Of a stretch of DNA of 64,000 nt, positions 11,801-26,680 are shown piece by piece (position 1 is the stretch's first letter; every line of letters starts with the position of its first letter). Source of the DNA: Serripes groenlandicus (Eukaryota; Mollusca; Bivalvia; Cardiida; Cardiidae); the NCBI GenBank assembly GCA_031761405.1, contig JASEVX010000011.1:40138876-40202875 (forward strand). Direction: 5' to 3'. The position numbers were made by a program, and so were the translations under genes. The notes beneath the pieces are model-generated. The model did not search any database. It saw nothing but the letters and a program-made list of their open reading frames with translations, and had not been told where the DNA came from.

Positions 11801-14800
11801 TGTATAGAAAAACCAACTAAATAAAACAGATGATTTTTAAAGTAGTTTCTATTATATATGGTTGTCATGGAAACAAGAAAACTGAATGGAATGTTATTAT
11901 TAGTAGTAGTCATGCAGACAACCACTTGAGGAATATTCTTGTTAAGTTTGAATTAAATAAGTCCAGCAGTATAATGAGACGTCATTTGAAGAAATTGTTG
12001 ATGACTGACACATACATATTTCATTTAAGGGAAGGTAAATCTAGCAAGCAAGTACAGATTACATACACATCCAAAATTATACTGGCATAAGGTACAGTGG
12101 TTTTCTGCACTTTAGAGGTTCGTGCATTAACATGCACACATCTATATCCGTTTTTCTTCATGTTATTGCAGCAAACTGTGTTTTTTGTCTTGGTTTATTA
12201 TAAATGTAATCTTCTGAATTAGAGTATTTAACCTTTTCCCTCATATAGACGCTTTCTGACGCCTCTGCAGCAGACGGCTTTTTGAAAACATAGTGACAAA
12301 AGAAGAAATTGCACAAAACATGCAATTTCTCCTTTTGCCACAATGTTTTCCACTTTTTGTCATAGGTTATCCATTCAATTATGGAGATTTTCTATTTTTT
12401 AACAAAATACATTCGTCTGCTGCAGAATTGCCGTATGAGGGAAAGGGTTAAAGATTAATATTAATAATAAAAGTCTAGTCCCAAATATTTCCCTTATACA
12501 TAATAATTTCAAAAATAGTGGCATGCAAGAAATCCCTTGATGAGCGACTTCTTATTGTGGGATGTTTCCATAAATACAGAGCGAGTACTGGTCAATTCTC
12601 CAGGAAGCAGATATTGAGCATGAATAATATAAACTGAATGATCGATTATCAATCAATGTTAAATAAATAAGTTTAACCCTTTCCCCTTATACGACAATTC
12701 TGCAGCAGATGACTTTGAACGTATTTTGTCAAAACATAGAAAATCTCCATAATTGAATGGATAACTACTATGACAAAAAGAGAAATTGCAGGTTTTGTAC
12801 AATTTCTTCTTTTGTCACTATGTTTTCAAAAATCCGTCTGCTGCAGAGGCGTCAGAAAGCGTCTATATGAGGGAAAGGGTTACGGCTAAAGGCGGAATTA
12901 CACAGTATATAACTCCAATTCCCCACTATGCTTTAAACTTGTAAATGAAATTAAACTGTTTGTCTTGAATCTTTTCAACATGCATGACTATATATAATTA
13001 AAGTATACCAGAGAAAGGTTTAAATGAAAATTTTACAAGACTTACGCAGGTTTAGTTGACTGTATTTTCACAGGTCCTGACGATATGATTGCATCATCCC
13101 AGAAGCCGAGCGAGTTATTATTACTATTAGTGTTGTTATTGGCGTTGACTTGGCCCATGGCTTGGCCAGTGGCTCTAAGGGCTCCCCACGCCCCTTCACT
13201 GGACCAGCTGCCGACAGATGGGGTTGTGCCTGACCAGACACTGGCAGTACTAAGACTCATGTTCTATAATATATAAAAAAAAAAGGAGGTTGCAAGTTTA
13301 CCCATGCTGATGCATTTTTGACCTATCTGCAGCAGAAGACTTGAAACCATTGCGGCAAAAGAAGAGCATGATTAAATTTATCATTTGTCACAACATTTTC
13401 AAGTCTATTAAATAATTATACTTTATTTTTTAAAGAAGTTTACCATAGTTTTGCCTCTCTGTTAACAAAGTCGTCTACTATCAGATTTGTTGTAAGCAGG
13501 AAAGATTTAACGGGACAGTGTCATAATGTATAGGTCACAATTTTATAAACAATCAATACAATAGTACTTCAGGTCAAAACTGACCAAAAACGGAACTAAA
13601 GTGGTTCTATTTGTGTAGTGTTTGTATGAATAATTCCTCCTTTAGAGTTGAGGACCACCTCGGTGGTGTAGTGGTAGAGCGTCTGCTTTGGATGTGAGAG
13701 GTCTAAGTTTGATCCCATGCCGGTAGTAATGGCCGACCTCCTAGGTGCTCAAGGTTGTGGGGCTAGCATTAGGACTGACTTGCTGGTTTCTGGATAAACA
13801 GACCTGTAGTACTGATGACTTACCAGGAAATGCAGTGATACCCCATTGATTAAGAATTGGAGGTTTTTCTTGTCCATTTTGGATGTATGGGTCCTGTTTT
13901 TGGACGTTAAAATGCCCACTACGTCCGTTGACAAAGGATTGTCCGAAAATTAATGGGAATGTGAAAGTAGAACTTAAATTTTTCCACTAGCAATTTTCTT
14001 TGAAATTTTTACAAGCTTACGATTGAAATTTTTCCTTTTCAATTGATGAACATTTGAGCTTAGCACAACCGGAAACACAACCATAGGTTGTAATAAGTGT
14101 TCATAAAAATCTGCATGATAAAAGTTTACAAAGCTTCATAGAAGATTATAACAAGAGCACCAAATGTCACAAAATACGCCCATCCTGTTTTTTTGAGACC
14201 AAGTTGAGTGGTTGTACGTCAGGCAAATTTAGAGAGCGGACACTGTTAATACAGTTTTGGCCATTTCGAGGGACATAAGTGTGGAGTGACTAAGATAACG
14301 TGGTTAGTTATCGAACCTGACCAAGATATTCAGCCCATCAACATATTGTATAAATTTGGTGATGATCAAATAAAATGACTACAGCGATATATGGCTGGTA
14401 ATCAAACTTGTCCAATATATTTTGCCAATACACATTCTGACCAAAATTGGTGGTGACTGGACAAAGGCTTTTAAAGTTATTTAGCGGACAAGACCGATTT
14501 TAGGTAATTTCTATAATTAAAGGGCGATAACTCTCGATTGACTAAAGCGATATGGCTAATTATCGACTTGTCCAAGATATTATACCAATACACATTCTGA
14601 CTAAATTTGGTGATGATTGCACAAAGGCTTCTCAAGTTATTTGTCTGACAACATACTGGATGCTGCCCGCCCGAACAGAAAACTATAATACGTTCCGTTT
14701 TATAAAAAGTTTTGTTGAATAATCAGCAATAGTGCAGTAACGGATAGATTCATAACGGATACCATGGATGTGAAGATTCCTTGCAAATGTTTTGTGACTT

Positions 14801-17800
14801 TTCTGGAATATAACTTTAAAACATTTACTTTGATACAGATATAGATTTGATTAAGAACATTGAGGTGAAAGAAACTGCTGAAAACAAGCTTTTTCTGCTG
14901 TTTCTAAAATAGATTTAACCTAGTTTTAAAATCATACTTCCAATATTCTATATGTTTTTCTTTAGATGCTTTGAAAGCAGAAACATTGCGGTAAAAGAAA
15001 CTGCTGAAAATAAGCTTTTTCTGCTGTTTCCAAAATATCTTTTAAATCATACTTTCAATATTTTATATATTACAGATTTCCCCCCCCCCCCCCCCCCCAA
15101 GATGTTTTGAAAGCAGAAAATATCATATCATTCGGCTAAAAGTAAAACCACTTCAACATACTTTAGCAGCTTGTTGCTGGTTTTCCTCCCTCTTCTTTCT
15201 CTCTCTCTCTAGTTGTCTTGCTTGTTCTTCTTGTATCTCCAACAGCGATTTTGTTGAACTTGTTGGTTTTCCTCTGTAAATACAAAACCAGAAATGTTAA
15301 ACGAATATATGAGCCTGTTCTTGGAAAAAGGTTCAAGTTGCCTTCGTGAACAGAGTAGATGCCAATGTGTGTAGATTCTGATAAGACGGAGCAGATGTAC
15401 AGGGTTATCTTGATCTACACTACACACAAATACCAACTGACCCGAGGAATGACCACCAATTTTAAGGGTACCACCTATCAAATTGTAATAACTTTTTGGG
15501 CACTAATTTTAATTAAACAAGAGGGCCATGATGGCCCTTGAATCGCTTACCTGATTTTTTTTTTTTTTTTCACTTTAGCTATATAAGCCTCGCCCCCTGG
15601 CAGCCATAGTTTCCGACCAATCAACTTGGCGTGAAGGAATCTGATAGAAGGTCACCCTAGGAACATTTCTACAAAATTATTTGAAAATCGGCCAGATACT
15701 TTTGGAGGAGAAGATTTTTTAAGTTTTCACTATAGCCATATAATGCAAAATAGCCCTGCCTACTGGCGGCCATGTTTTTTGACCAATCAACATGGCTTGA
15801 AGGAATCTGAAAGTGGGTCATCCAAGGAACATTTCTACAAAATTATTTGAAAATCGGGCCGACACTTTTGGAGAAGAAGATTTTTTAAGTTTGCACTATA
15901 GCCATATAAGGCAAAATAGCCCCGCCCCCCCCCCCCCCTGGCGGCCATGTTTTTCGACCAATCAACATGGCTTGAAGGAATCTGATAGAGGGTCACCCAA
16001 GGAACATTTCTACAAAATTATTTGAAAATCGGCCTTACACTTTCGGAGGAGAAGAGTTTTTAAATTTTCACTTTAGCCATATAAGGCAAAATAGCCCCGC
16101 CCCCCCTGGCGGCCATGTTTTTCGACCAATCAACACGGCTTGAAGGAATCTGATATAGGGTCATCCAAGGAACATTTCTACAAAATTATTTGAGAATCTT
16201 CCAACCAATTTGGGAGAAGAAGAATTTTGAAGTTTTTTTCGGTTTCGTTGCCATGGAAACCAGAATTTTGCATGGATCCCAAAAATTTGAAGGAATTCTG
16301 GTGAGGTCATTGAGAGGATGCTTTCTGTGAAGTTTCAACATGCTCAAGCCAAAAATGCGGCTTCCAGAGTGTTAACAAAATTTTCATTAAATTTGGCCTA
16401 GTGACCTAGTTTTTGACCCGACATGACCCTGTTTCGAATTTGGCCTAGATTTGATAGAGATATATGTTCTGATAAACTTTCATGAAGATTGGATGCAAAA
16501 TGTTGCCTCTAGAGTGTTAACAAGCAAATGTTGACGACGAACGACGGACAAACGGCGATCACAAAAACTCACCTTGTGCTCTGGTGAGCTAATAACCACC
16601 CACCCACTAAATTAAAATAGCTTGTAGTTTCCCCCCCCCCCCAAACATTTTTTCGTTACCACCAATCAAATTTTAATTATTTTTTGGGCACCAATTTCAG
16701 TGCTGTACTTACAAAGCTTTTGTCCATGACTTCTGTTGTTGCTGCTGCAAGAGCTGCTGTTGTCTCTGATATTCTGCTTGTTCTCTCATCATCTGCAGAT
16801 AGAAACTCAAACTGTAACTAATGTTACCCTAACAATCTGCTTTGATAGTATATATGAGGTCAAAGTTCAAGGGCGATCATTCTAGAAAGCTAGAACAGAT
16901 CTTGTCCAAAATAGTGTCTTCCACATATTTTAATTATGTAGCAGTAAAATGGTTAAATCTTGAAGAAGTAGATCACGCTACAAACTTCATAACAGTATGA
17001 CATACTGACGGAACAACTAACCAACTGACCAATGCATATATTTTGGTATGCCATTTGCACAGTTATAACAATTATTCAATCTGATTGTTTGGATTGATGT
17101 TTAATGCAAATTTCAACATAGAAAGGGTTACAAACATATGGCATTACATTTCCTCCATAATCTTTAAAACTATGTTGTCCACTCCTAGATACATCATTTT
17201 CAGTGTATTTGCCTTGAACAAATCAAATTTTTTTGGGGGGGGAATTTCTACAAATCTTAAAATATAATTTGGAAAAAAAAAAAATCAATAACCATAAAGG
17301 GATAACTACCTTGTAATTATAGCACATTCTAAAACAATCTTTAACCCTTTACCTCATACGACAATTCTGCAGCAGACGACTTGGACAAAATGGAAAATCT
17401 CTTGAATTGAATGGATAACCTATGACTAAAAGTGGAAGACATTGTGGCAAAAGAAGAAATTGCTTGTTTTGAGCAATTTATTCTTTTGTCACTATGTTTT
17501 CAAAAAGTCGTCTATATGAGGGAAAGGGTTAACAGTGAAAAAAAACCAAAACAAAACAAATATAGAAACAGACAGAAAATGCACGAGCACAGTGCTCTGT
17601 CACAGACATTATTGAATATCAATAAAGTTGACCAAGTTGGGTAAATAGAAGCTTGATTAGTTGGTAAGAAAATTGAAGTCCTTTTGCACTACACACAACA
17701 GAGATTTCAATGTAATTTTATTGAAAAGATAGAGGGACTTTATACTCCTTATCTAGAATTCTGGCAATATACACAGTAACTTTACAAGTATTTCACCCAT

Positions 17801-20800
17801 TCCCACATACAACAATTCTGCAGCTGACACTTCAAAAAACATTTAGTCAAACATATGAAAAATATCTATAAATGAATGAACTATTTTTTAATAAATAAGA
17901 AGCAATTTTCCATTTGCCACAATATTTTTGAAAGTCAGAATTGTCAGAAAGCATCTGTATGTGGAAAAAGGTTAAGACATACCTCATCTCTTTCTAGCCT
18001 CTCCTCCTCCTCTTGTTGCTGTATCTCCTGTAGAGATTTACTTCCGGTTGTATTTATCACAGGCGGATTACTCGCCCATTGGGCATGGGACGGTAGCTAC
18101 AAATATAGAGATTGTATACATATGAGCAATGCTCCAGGAAAACAAAGAACAGTCATTTTAACCCTTTCCAACCTGCAGACGCATTTTGACGCAATAGCAG
18201 CAGACGACTTTTGAAAACATTGTGGGACAGTAACTACAAATACAATCGAGTTTATGTATTCGGCAGTTTCAAAAGGTGTTTGTATATATCACATAGCCAG
18301 TACATCTAGTAATGATACCTGTGTGATTTTCTTTTCCAACTCTTGACTGTAAAGACCTAGAGGTCCTTGAATGTCCTGGCTCATGATTCATAGTCATGGT
18401 AAAAAACCTGTCAAATAAAGCTCTCGATAAGGGGAGCATTTCGTGTTCTTCAATCATCAGTCCTTGTTCATAAAAAGACCAGCTCATATCTCTTAATGTA
18501 GGCCTAAAGGTCAACCCATGAATTAACTCTTTCCAACAGACAACAAATTAGCAGCAGACCACTTCAAAAATGTCTTGCCAAAATGTTGGTAAATCTCGAT
18601 AAAAAGAAATCAAAAATATTGAACAGAGTTGAAAACCTTGTGGACCAAGGGAGCAATTTCTCCTTTCGTCACAATGATTTTGAAAGTCATCTACTGTAAA
18701 AGCATCAGAAACAGTTTGAAAGGGTTAACTAAATGCCTGCTCACTTGAATATTGGCCAGCTGCTGTTCTTGCTGTAATTTGCGGAGTGCATCTTGCTGTT
18801 GCTTCCTCAAGCCCTCCTCTTGCCTCTGTAACTCTTGTCTCCTCTGCATCTCTTGTAATTCTAACTGCTTCTGTCTCTCCTCTTCATCTTTCTGCCGTTG
18901 AACTTCTTGTTGTTTCTGTTCGGAGAACTATGTTTATTTAAATACAGAACATTATGACCCCTTTCCCACATACAACTAATCGGACACACAGCAACTTTGA
19001 AAACATCTATGGAAAGTCTATAAAAGAGAGTTGCTATTGTTTTGTTTTGTTCGTTTATTGGGGTTTTACGCCGTTTTCAACATTATTTTAGTTCTATCAC
19101 GGCGACACTTCACTTATTCATGATCCCTGGGTAAACAAACCAGTACTAGGGTAGAAATTGTGCCTTGCCCAAGGGCACTCCACCATGACCGTAGTGCCGC
19201 GACTGGGAATGGAACCCAGGATACCCGGTTTCAAATCCCCGCCGCTAAGCACTCGACCACAGCGGATTCCTGAGAGTTGCTATTGTGTTCCGTTTAAAAT
19301 CTAGTAGCAAAAGTAGAAAATGCTCATCTATTGCGGATGCATTCTACTATTCATCAGTGCTACAAGTCACGTATGTATAGCAGACATATACACAGAAGAT
19401 GCAACAATAAACAAGAGGGCCATGATGGCCCTGGAATCGCTCACCTGATTTTTTTTTTCACTTTAGCTATATAAGCCCCGCCATCTGGCGGACATAGTTT
19501 CCTGCCAATCGACTTGGCTTGAAGGAATCTGATAGAGGGTCACCCTAGGAACATTTCTACAAAATTATTTGAAAATCGGCCTCACTATAGCCATAAAAGG
19601 CAAAATAGCCCCGACCCCTTGTGGCCATGTTTTTTGACCAATCAACATGGCTTGAAGGAATCTGATAGAGGGTCATCCAAGGAACATTTCTACAAAATTA
19701 TTTGAAAATCGGCCTGACACTTTTGGAGAAGAAGATTTTTTAAGTTTGCACTATAGCTATATAAGGCAAAATAGCCCCGCCCCCCCTGGCGGCCATAATT
19801 TTTGACCAATCAACATGGCTTAAAGGAATCTGATAGAGGGTCATCCAAGAAACATTTCTACAAAATTATTTGAAAATCAGCCTGACACTTTTGGAGGAGA
19901 AGATTTTTTAAGTTTTCACTATAGCCGTATAAGGCAAAAAAGCCCCGCCCCCCCTGGCGGCCATGTTTTTCGACCAATCAACATGGCTTGAAGGAATCTG
20001 ATAGAGAGTCACCCAAGGAACATTTCTACAAAATAAGTTCAAAATCTGCCAACCAATTTGGGAGGAGAAGAATTTTGAAGTTTTTTTTGTTTCGTTGCCA
20101 TGGAAACCAGAATTCTGCATGGATCCCAATAATTTGAAGGAATTCTGGTGAGGTCATTGAGAGGATGCTTTCTGTGAAGTTTCATCCCAATTGACCCACT
20201 GGTTACTGAGGAGAAGATGTTGAAGATTTTTTAAGTTTTCACTATAACCATAAAAGGCAAAATAGCCCCGCCCCCTGGCGGCCATGTTTTTCAACCAATC
20301 AACATGGCTTGAAGGAATCTGATAGAGGGTCACCCAAGGAACATTTCTACAAAATTATTTGAAAATCGGCCTGACACTTTTGGAGGAGAAGATTTTTTAA
20401 GTTTGCACTATAGCCATATAAGGCAAAATAGCCCCCCCCCCCCCCCCCCCCCCTGGCGGCCATGTTTTTCGACCAATCAACATGGCTTGAAGGAATCTGA
20501 TAGAGAGTCACCCAAGGATCATTTCTACAAAATAATTTGAAAATCGGCCTGACACTTTCGGAGGAGAAGATTTTTTAAGAATTTTGAAGTTTTTTTCATT
20601 TCGTTGCCATGGAAACCAGAATTCTGCATGGATCCCAAAAATTTTAAGGAATTCTGGTGAGGACATTGAGAGGATGCTTTCTGTGAAGTTTCATCCCAGT
20701 TGACCCACCGGTTACAGAGGAGAAAATGTTGACGGACGACGGACGACGGACAACGGACGCCGGACATAGGGCGATCACAATAACTCACCCTGAGCACTTC

Positions 20801-23769
20801 GTGCACAGGTGAGCTAAAAAGTTGTAAGAAACACAATAGCATGCATCATATCTGATAGTGAAGTCCAGGCTTTTGACATTCAACTTACAAAAAACACATT
20901 TGAGCCGTCCCGTGAGAAACCCAACGTTGTGGATTCTGCTTAAAGCATAGGTCGGGATCAGCCTAAAATGCCGCGCAAGCTTACACGGCATGCTTACTCC
21001 TACCGCTATCCTCCTGAGACGTAATGTGTGGATCCGGATTATACTGCACGGACTGCGCAGGCTGATCTGGATCGATACATTACGCAGAGTCCATAATGTT
21101 GTATTTCTTGTGGAACGGCTCATTTGTTGTCTGCCAATGTCAGAAGGTAGATGCATGATGGATAGATGAAATAGAAGAGATCCCTACCTATTGAAATAGG
21201 GGTAAATTACTGGTACGTTTATCTTGATATTGGTGGATCAGTCTTAATGCTATCCCCAAAATCCTGAGTAGTTAGAAAGGAAGCAAGAACTAACATTTTC
21301 AATACCAAATATACTAAATTTTATGAATTAACTTTTATATTATAACGTTAAAATAATTACAGAGGCAATTTTAGTGAAACTAGCAGAGTCCCATTACCTT
21401 TTGACTGTTTTCATCAAATCCCTTCACCCTACAAGGTAGAAAATAATTTGATTTCTTCTGCAGATAAAAATCACCAGTATTAGGGAAAGCCCAAAATTGG
21501 CTATGAACAATACCTTCAAATTTTCTTGTTCTTTCATTTTTCTTTCCATCTCTTGCTGCCTTCGTAACTCTTGCTCCTGCTTAAGTCTCTCTCTCTCTTC
21601 CTGCTCAGCCTTTTTCTTTTCCTCTAACAAACGTCGACGTTCCTCATCTATTCTCCTCTTTTCCTCTTCCATCTTTCTTCTGTGTTCTTCTTCTAATTTC
21701 TAAAAATATAAAATATGAGGATCTTCTAGAGATTTGAAGTCTTAAAGTCACTTCAATTTGATATCATTAGCGTTGAACCAGTCTGGATAAACTTCCGGAT
21801 TTTTAGGAATGTATAACATATATATGCAGATGGTGAAGACTGGCCAGACTGTCCGAATGCACAGGTTTGCCAGAGACTGCACTGTAGCATTAAGACCCAA
21901 AATGGCTAGACATGTCTCAATTATAGATCAACTTCAAATATAGATATCCTTTCCTTTTCCTTTTTTATTTTCAATTCTGTAATAGAACTAAATTTTCAAT
22001 TTCCAATGTGTTACCTTTTCCCTCAGATATTTTGATATAGTTGAAAATAAAATGAAGCTTGTCAAAGTTTTCGATCGTTGGGAAAGAATAAACGGGTGAT
22101 CCGAGTAGAAATCACAACAAGTCCTCGTTGTTATTGATAGCTCCACACAAGATAGTAACGATATGGGATGTTATTCGAAATAAAATATGTTATAGTGACC
22201 TATGCATTCATCAACCTAGCTCTTGTACTTTCCAGTTTATTTGGTAATCAAGTTTGTTAGACAAATCGGAGGTTAAACCTAGGGACCCCTATCTACCAGA
22301 TAACAAGAGCTGTCTGTAAGACAGCCCACTCAACTATTCCACCGCTTATTACTTACTGAGATATGGACTCTAATGTAGAATATTTAAGCTATATAATGAG
22401 GGCGAAAACTTGCATTATATGCAGGATAGAGTTACCCAACTTCATTATTTACATAGGTGTGATAGTTGGGAAGAATTGTATTAACATTCAATGAGTTGCA
22501 CCAAGTAGTTACTGAGATATGGACTCTTAATGTAGTTACACGCAAAACTTTAACCAGAATTCTTATTAAACTAGAGCTATCACTGACTGTGGTTAATACC
22601 CTGAATGCCGCCCCGATAGGAAAAGGTAGTGAAATATTTAGAAACCCCGCCTAAATATAACAATGTTATGGATGTTATGGATTGCCTATCATCAGGATAT
22701 TCTTGTTTTGTTCATTTTTGGATTGCCTTTCTTAAAATTAGAAAATAAAGATTTTATAATTGTTTTGCAGTGCACAAGCCTACATGGCAATCAATACATT
22801 TTATAAGTATTTGTATTATGCTAAGGGACAAAATTTTGATTGAAGAGAAATAAACGAAAGAGCACTAGAGGAAAACAATCACACCTCCTTTGCTCGAACT
22901 GCATGTATTCATCAACTTGATTCTTCCATGAACTTTATTTAAACTGTTATCACTGATGGCCTTTTTTTTTATATAGAAGAGAGTTTATAAACATTTGACA
23001 TTGTGGGGTCTTTGTATACAGTTCAATACAAACAATACTACACTGATTTTGAATCACTTGAGTTTTGAGCATTGATGCATTGTATTTCATATTATATTTT
23101 TTCAACTTATGCTGCAGACAACATAAAGTAACAATTTATTTATTTATTGGGGTTTTACGCCGCTTTCAACATTATTTCAGTTATATCACGCTGACAGTTC
23201 ACTTATTCATGATCCCTGGGTAAACAAACCAGTACTAGGCAGCTGCTAGAAAATGTGCCTTAACCAAGGGCACTCCACCAGTACCGCGACTGGGGATCAA
23301 ACCCGGGACACCCAGTTTCGAAATACCCAACGCTAACCACTCGACCACAGCGTATTCCTCATAAAGTAACAAAGAGCAATAGCTCTGTAATTAGTTAAGT
23401 TAAGGTTCCTGTACACTGCATTTCCATGTATCATGCTTAACCAAAGTATGTTGTTTTATGAGTAATTTAGCAGTTATGCTCTGGACTAGCCGAGCCCCGG
23501 TAGCTCAGTCGGTAGCGACGCGGGATGTCAATCCAGGGGTTGTGAGTTCAAATCCCGGCTCGGCCAACTTTCTTTCCGACGATTGACAAAAGTCAATGCG
23601 ACATGCATCATTCGTCTTCCACCAATGGGCTAAGTCTATGTGGGAAAGCAGCCAGTTGCTTGGGAAGATTGTTGTGTGGAGTACTGGTGTGAGAAAACCA
23701 GGAAATGCATGAGTAGGTGAACTGGCCGCTGTGATATAACTGAGAAATTGTTAAAAACGGCGTTAACAC

Positions 23770-23803
<34 letters not shown>

Positions 23804-26643
23804 TGCTCTGGACAAGAAAACAGTAACAAAGGACAATGAGTATGTAAGTAGAGTTATGGTTCTTGTATACTGACAGCACTTTCTCTCATCGGATTTACCA
23901 TTGTATGAAGTTTTATGAAATTCCATCCAGTAGTTTTAAAGGTATTCTCCGGACAAGAAAAAAGTAACAAAGGGCATTAACTCTGTAATTAGCTAAAATA
24001 TAGTTATGGTTCTTGTACACTGCACTTTTTCTCATTGTACTCAACGATTGAATGAAGTTTTATTAAATTACATCCTTTCATTTGAAAGTTATTCTCCGGA
24101 CAAGAAAACATTAAGAAAGGGCAATGAAAGTTATTCTCTGCACAAGAAAAAAGTAAGAAAGGGCAATAACTATGTTATAGGCTCAAATAGTTATGGTTCT
24201 TGTACAATGCACTGCCTCTTATTGTGCTTAAACATTGTAGAAAGTTTTATTAGATTCAATCTTATAGTTTTCAAGTTATTTTCTGGACAAGAAAAAGTAA
24301 CAAAGGGCAATAACTCTGTAATTAGGTAAAATAAAGTTATGGTTCTTGTACACTGCACTTTCTCTCACTGTGTTGCATCATCATATGAGGTTTCATTAAA
24401 TTCCATCCAGTAGTTTTCAAGTTATGCTCTAGACAAGGATAATTGCAACCGACCGACCAATCAACCCCAGGGCGACTTTAATATGGCCCCTTCAAACTTT
24501 GTTTGTCTATGGTATAAAAAGGGCAATCATTTGAATTTTATCTAACTTGATAATTTACATAGGCCAGATAGAAAACAGTTTGAATGCAATACATCTAGTA
24601 GTAACTGAGCTATGATAACATATATGTACTAGCATACTAAACATTAACGAAGGGGCGAAGCCAGTGCCAGGATGTACAATAGATCATATATTCTCTTAAT
24701 GGTCCAGCCAAAAAAAGCTCTTCATTCAACCCCTCCCTATCTCTAGACATTTTGTCCTGGAAAAGCCCTAAGTTGCTTACCTTTAATTCATCCTGTTTTT
24801 TTCTCTCCATTTCAAGTCTCTGTTTTTCTATCATTTCTTTTTGTCTCTGTAACTCCTCTTGTTCCTTTCTCATCAGCTCTTTCTGTAGTTCTAAACTGTC
24901 TTGATATTTTCTCTCGTCCTCAACCTGTTTTTCCTAAAGGAACAAAATGACCAATTGTACATACATATATCCAAGTAATTTATTTAAGGTGAAAGAATTC
25001 ACAAATACTTATAATAAATACAGCAAGAAAACAAAGATTTAAAGATTGATCTCTTATTAGTACCTTTATATTATAAACATATATATATATATTAAATACA
25101 AAGCTTTGAAGAACGAATATTGACAGTAAGTTTCAACCAGTTTCACGAGAAGATCCTCTTTTAATGACGAAACCAGTTAAAATTTTCTTTAACTGTTTCA
25201 CTACTGGAACCAATTTTGTGAAGCCTGTGCCATAAGAATAGGGGATGGCTATGAACAAAACAATCTATAAAAGTATGAAATTTGATTGCAATTGCCGTAA
25301 ATTTCAAAATCTCCAATGATGTTTTATCATGTCACATGGCAAATAATACCTTCATTTGTGCCTCGAGATCTGCAGCATTCACGCCTGGCTCGATGTCCCA
25401 AATACTAGCTGGTAGATTCTGTCCCTGAGATGTGTTTGGTTGTGACAATGAACGATGAAATGACTGTTGGGAACTGGTAGTGGGGGGCATAGAGACAGGG
25501 GTATCATCAGATGATCTGAAATCATATTCAAACATGGCCTACATATCATCAAGACAAATATTCTGATGTAGTTTTAATATTTTTAGGTTAAAAATGCAGC
25601 CTTCAGAGTGTATACAAGATTTTCCTTCAATTCAAACTTGGCCTGAATCTCATTTGGACGACATTCTGAAAAAAAATTCAAGCTGCTGAAGAAAAAAGTA
25701 CGGCCTTTCGAGTTTTAACAAGATTTTCCATCAATTTGGCAAATTGACCTTGTTTTTGACTGGACATGACCCATATTCAAACTCGGCCTACATATCATCA
25801 AGATAATCATTCCAATAAAGTTTCAATAGTTTCACAAGCTAAAAATGCAGCCTCCAGAGTATTAACAAGATTTTTTTTCAATTTGATCTAGTGACCTCGT
25901 GTTTGACCCAATATGACCTAGATATCATAAAGACAAACATTCTGACAAAATTTCAAATTTTGCAGCCTCTACAGTGTTAACAAGACATTCCTTTAATTTG
26001 GCCTAGTGACCTACTTTTTGACCCAACATGACCAATATTTAAACTTGGCCAACATATCATCAAGAAAACATTCTGATCAAGTTTCAACATGCTCAAGTTA
26101 AAAATGAGGACTCAAATGTTCTGAGTCATGCAATAGTTTCAAAAGTCATTATATTTGCACAATATGACTGAAATCACATTAAGTTGATCTGAAACTTTAA
26201 TAGTTTCAGTGTTATAACTTTTTTGTGTTTTATGGCAGTCCCATCTCCATGAAATCCAGTTGAAGAAAAAGGTGTTCTGTTGCATTAATTTATATCCTTC
26301 TATCCCAAATCTTACCTGGGTGAAAGTTTAAATCGTAAAGATGAAGTGTTTATTAAAAGTGGAGTGATGGTCCAGATAAGGAGGAGTATTCAGCTCTTTT
26401 ACCAACAATATCTCTCTTATTATCCAACTAAACCCTATGATGTGGGTACTCAAAAGAAACGTCTCAATGAGAAGATTCTTTTAAGTGACCACAACATAGG
26501 GTTAGAGGGTAAAATAGAATTTTAGAATGTACAAAACGCCCTTTATCTAGAGATCTGGATCATGGTGTATTTCAACATCATTTGCTTGAATACTTGTTGC
26601 TGCTGTTCGAGTGCAAGTGTTTTAAAGGATCCACAGCATATGG

Positions 26644-26680
<37 letters not shown>

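Larger units (their letters stand above)
22302..24520 (+). mobile_element. AACAAGAGCTGTC element, type E, with nested SINEs
   Basis: Head AACAAGAGCTGTCTGTAAG makes a GCTGTC/GACAGC hairpin. The right half has four to five ~110-bp units (GGACAAGAAAACAGTAACAA, AGTTATGGTTCTTGTACACT), then GACCGACCAATCAACC and a GGTATAAAAA end. Two SINEs (23130-23357, 23493-23790) sit inside. The extent across the middle is uncertain. Confidence 0.5.

Noticed and set aside
20525..20842. Open frames with [20 protein letters not shown] at 6589, 20525 and 32195
   Set aside because: They are the reverse strand of the 3' segment of the pearl-like element, shared by all copies.
23493..23570. Functional tRNA gene at the SINE head (acceptor-like GCCGAGC / GCTCGGC pairing)
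   Set aside because: The T and anticodon stems do not close properly and the sequence continues into a SINE body with an (AATC)n tail.
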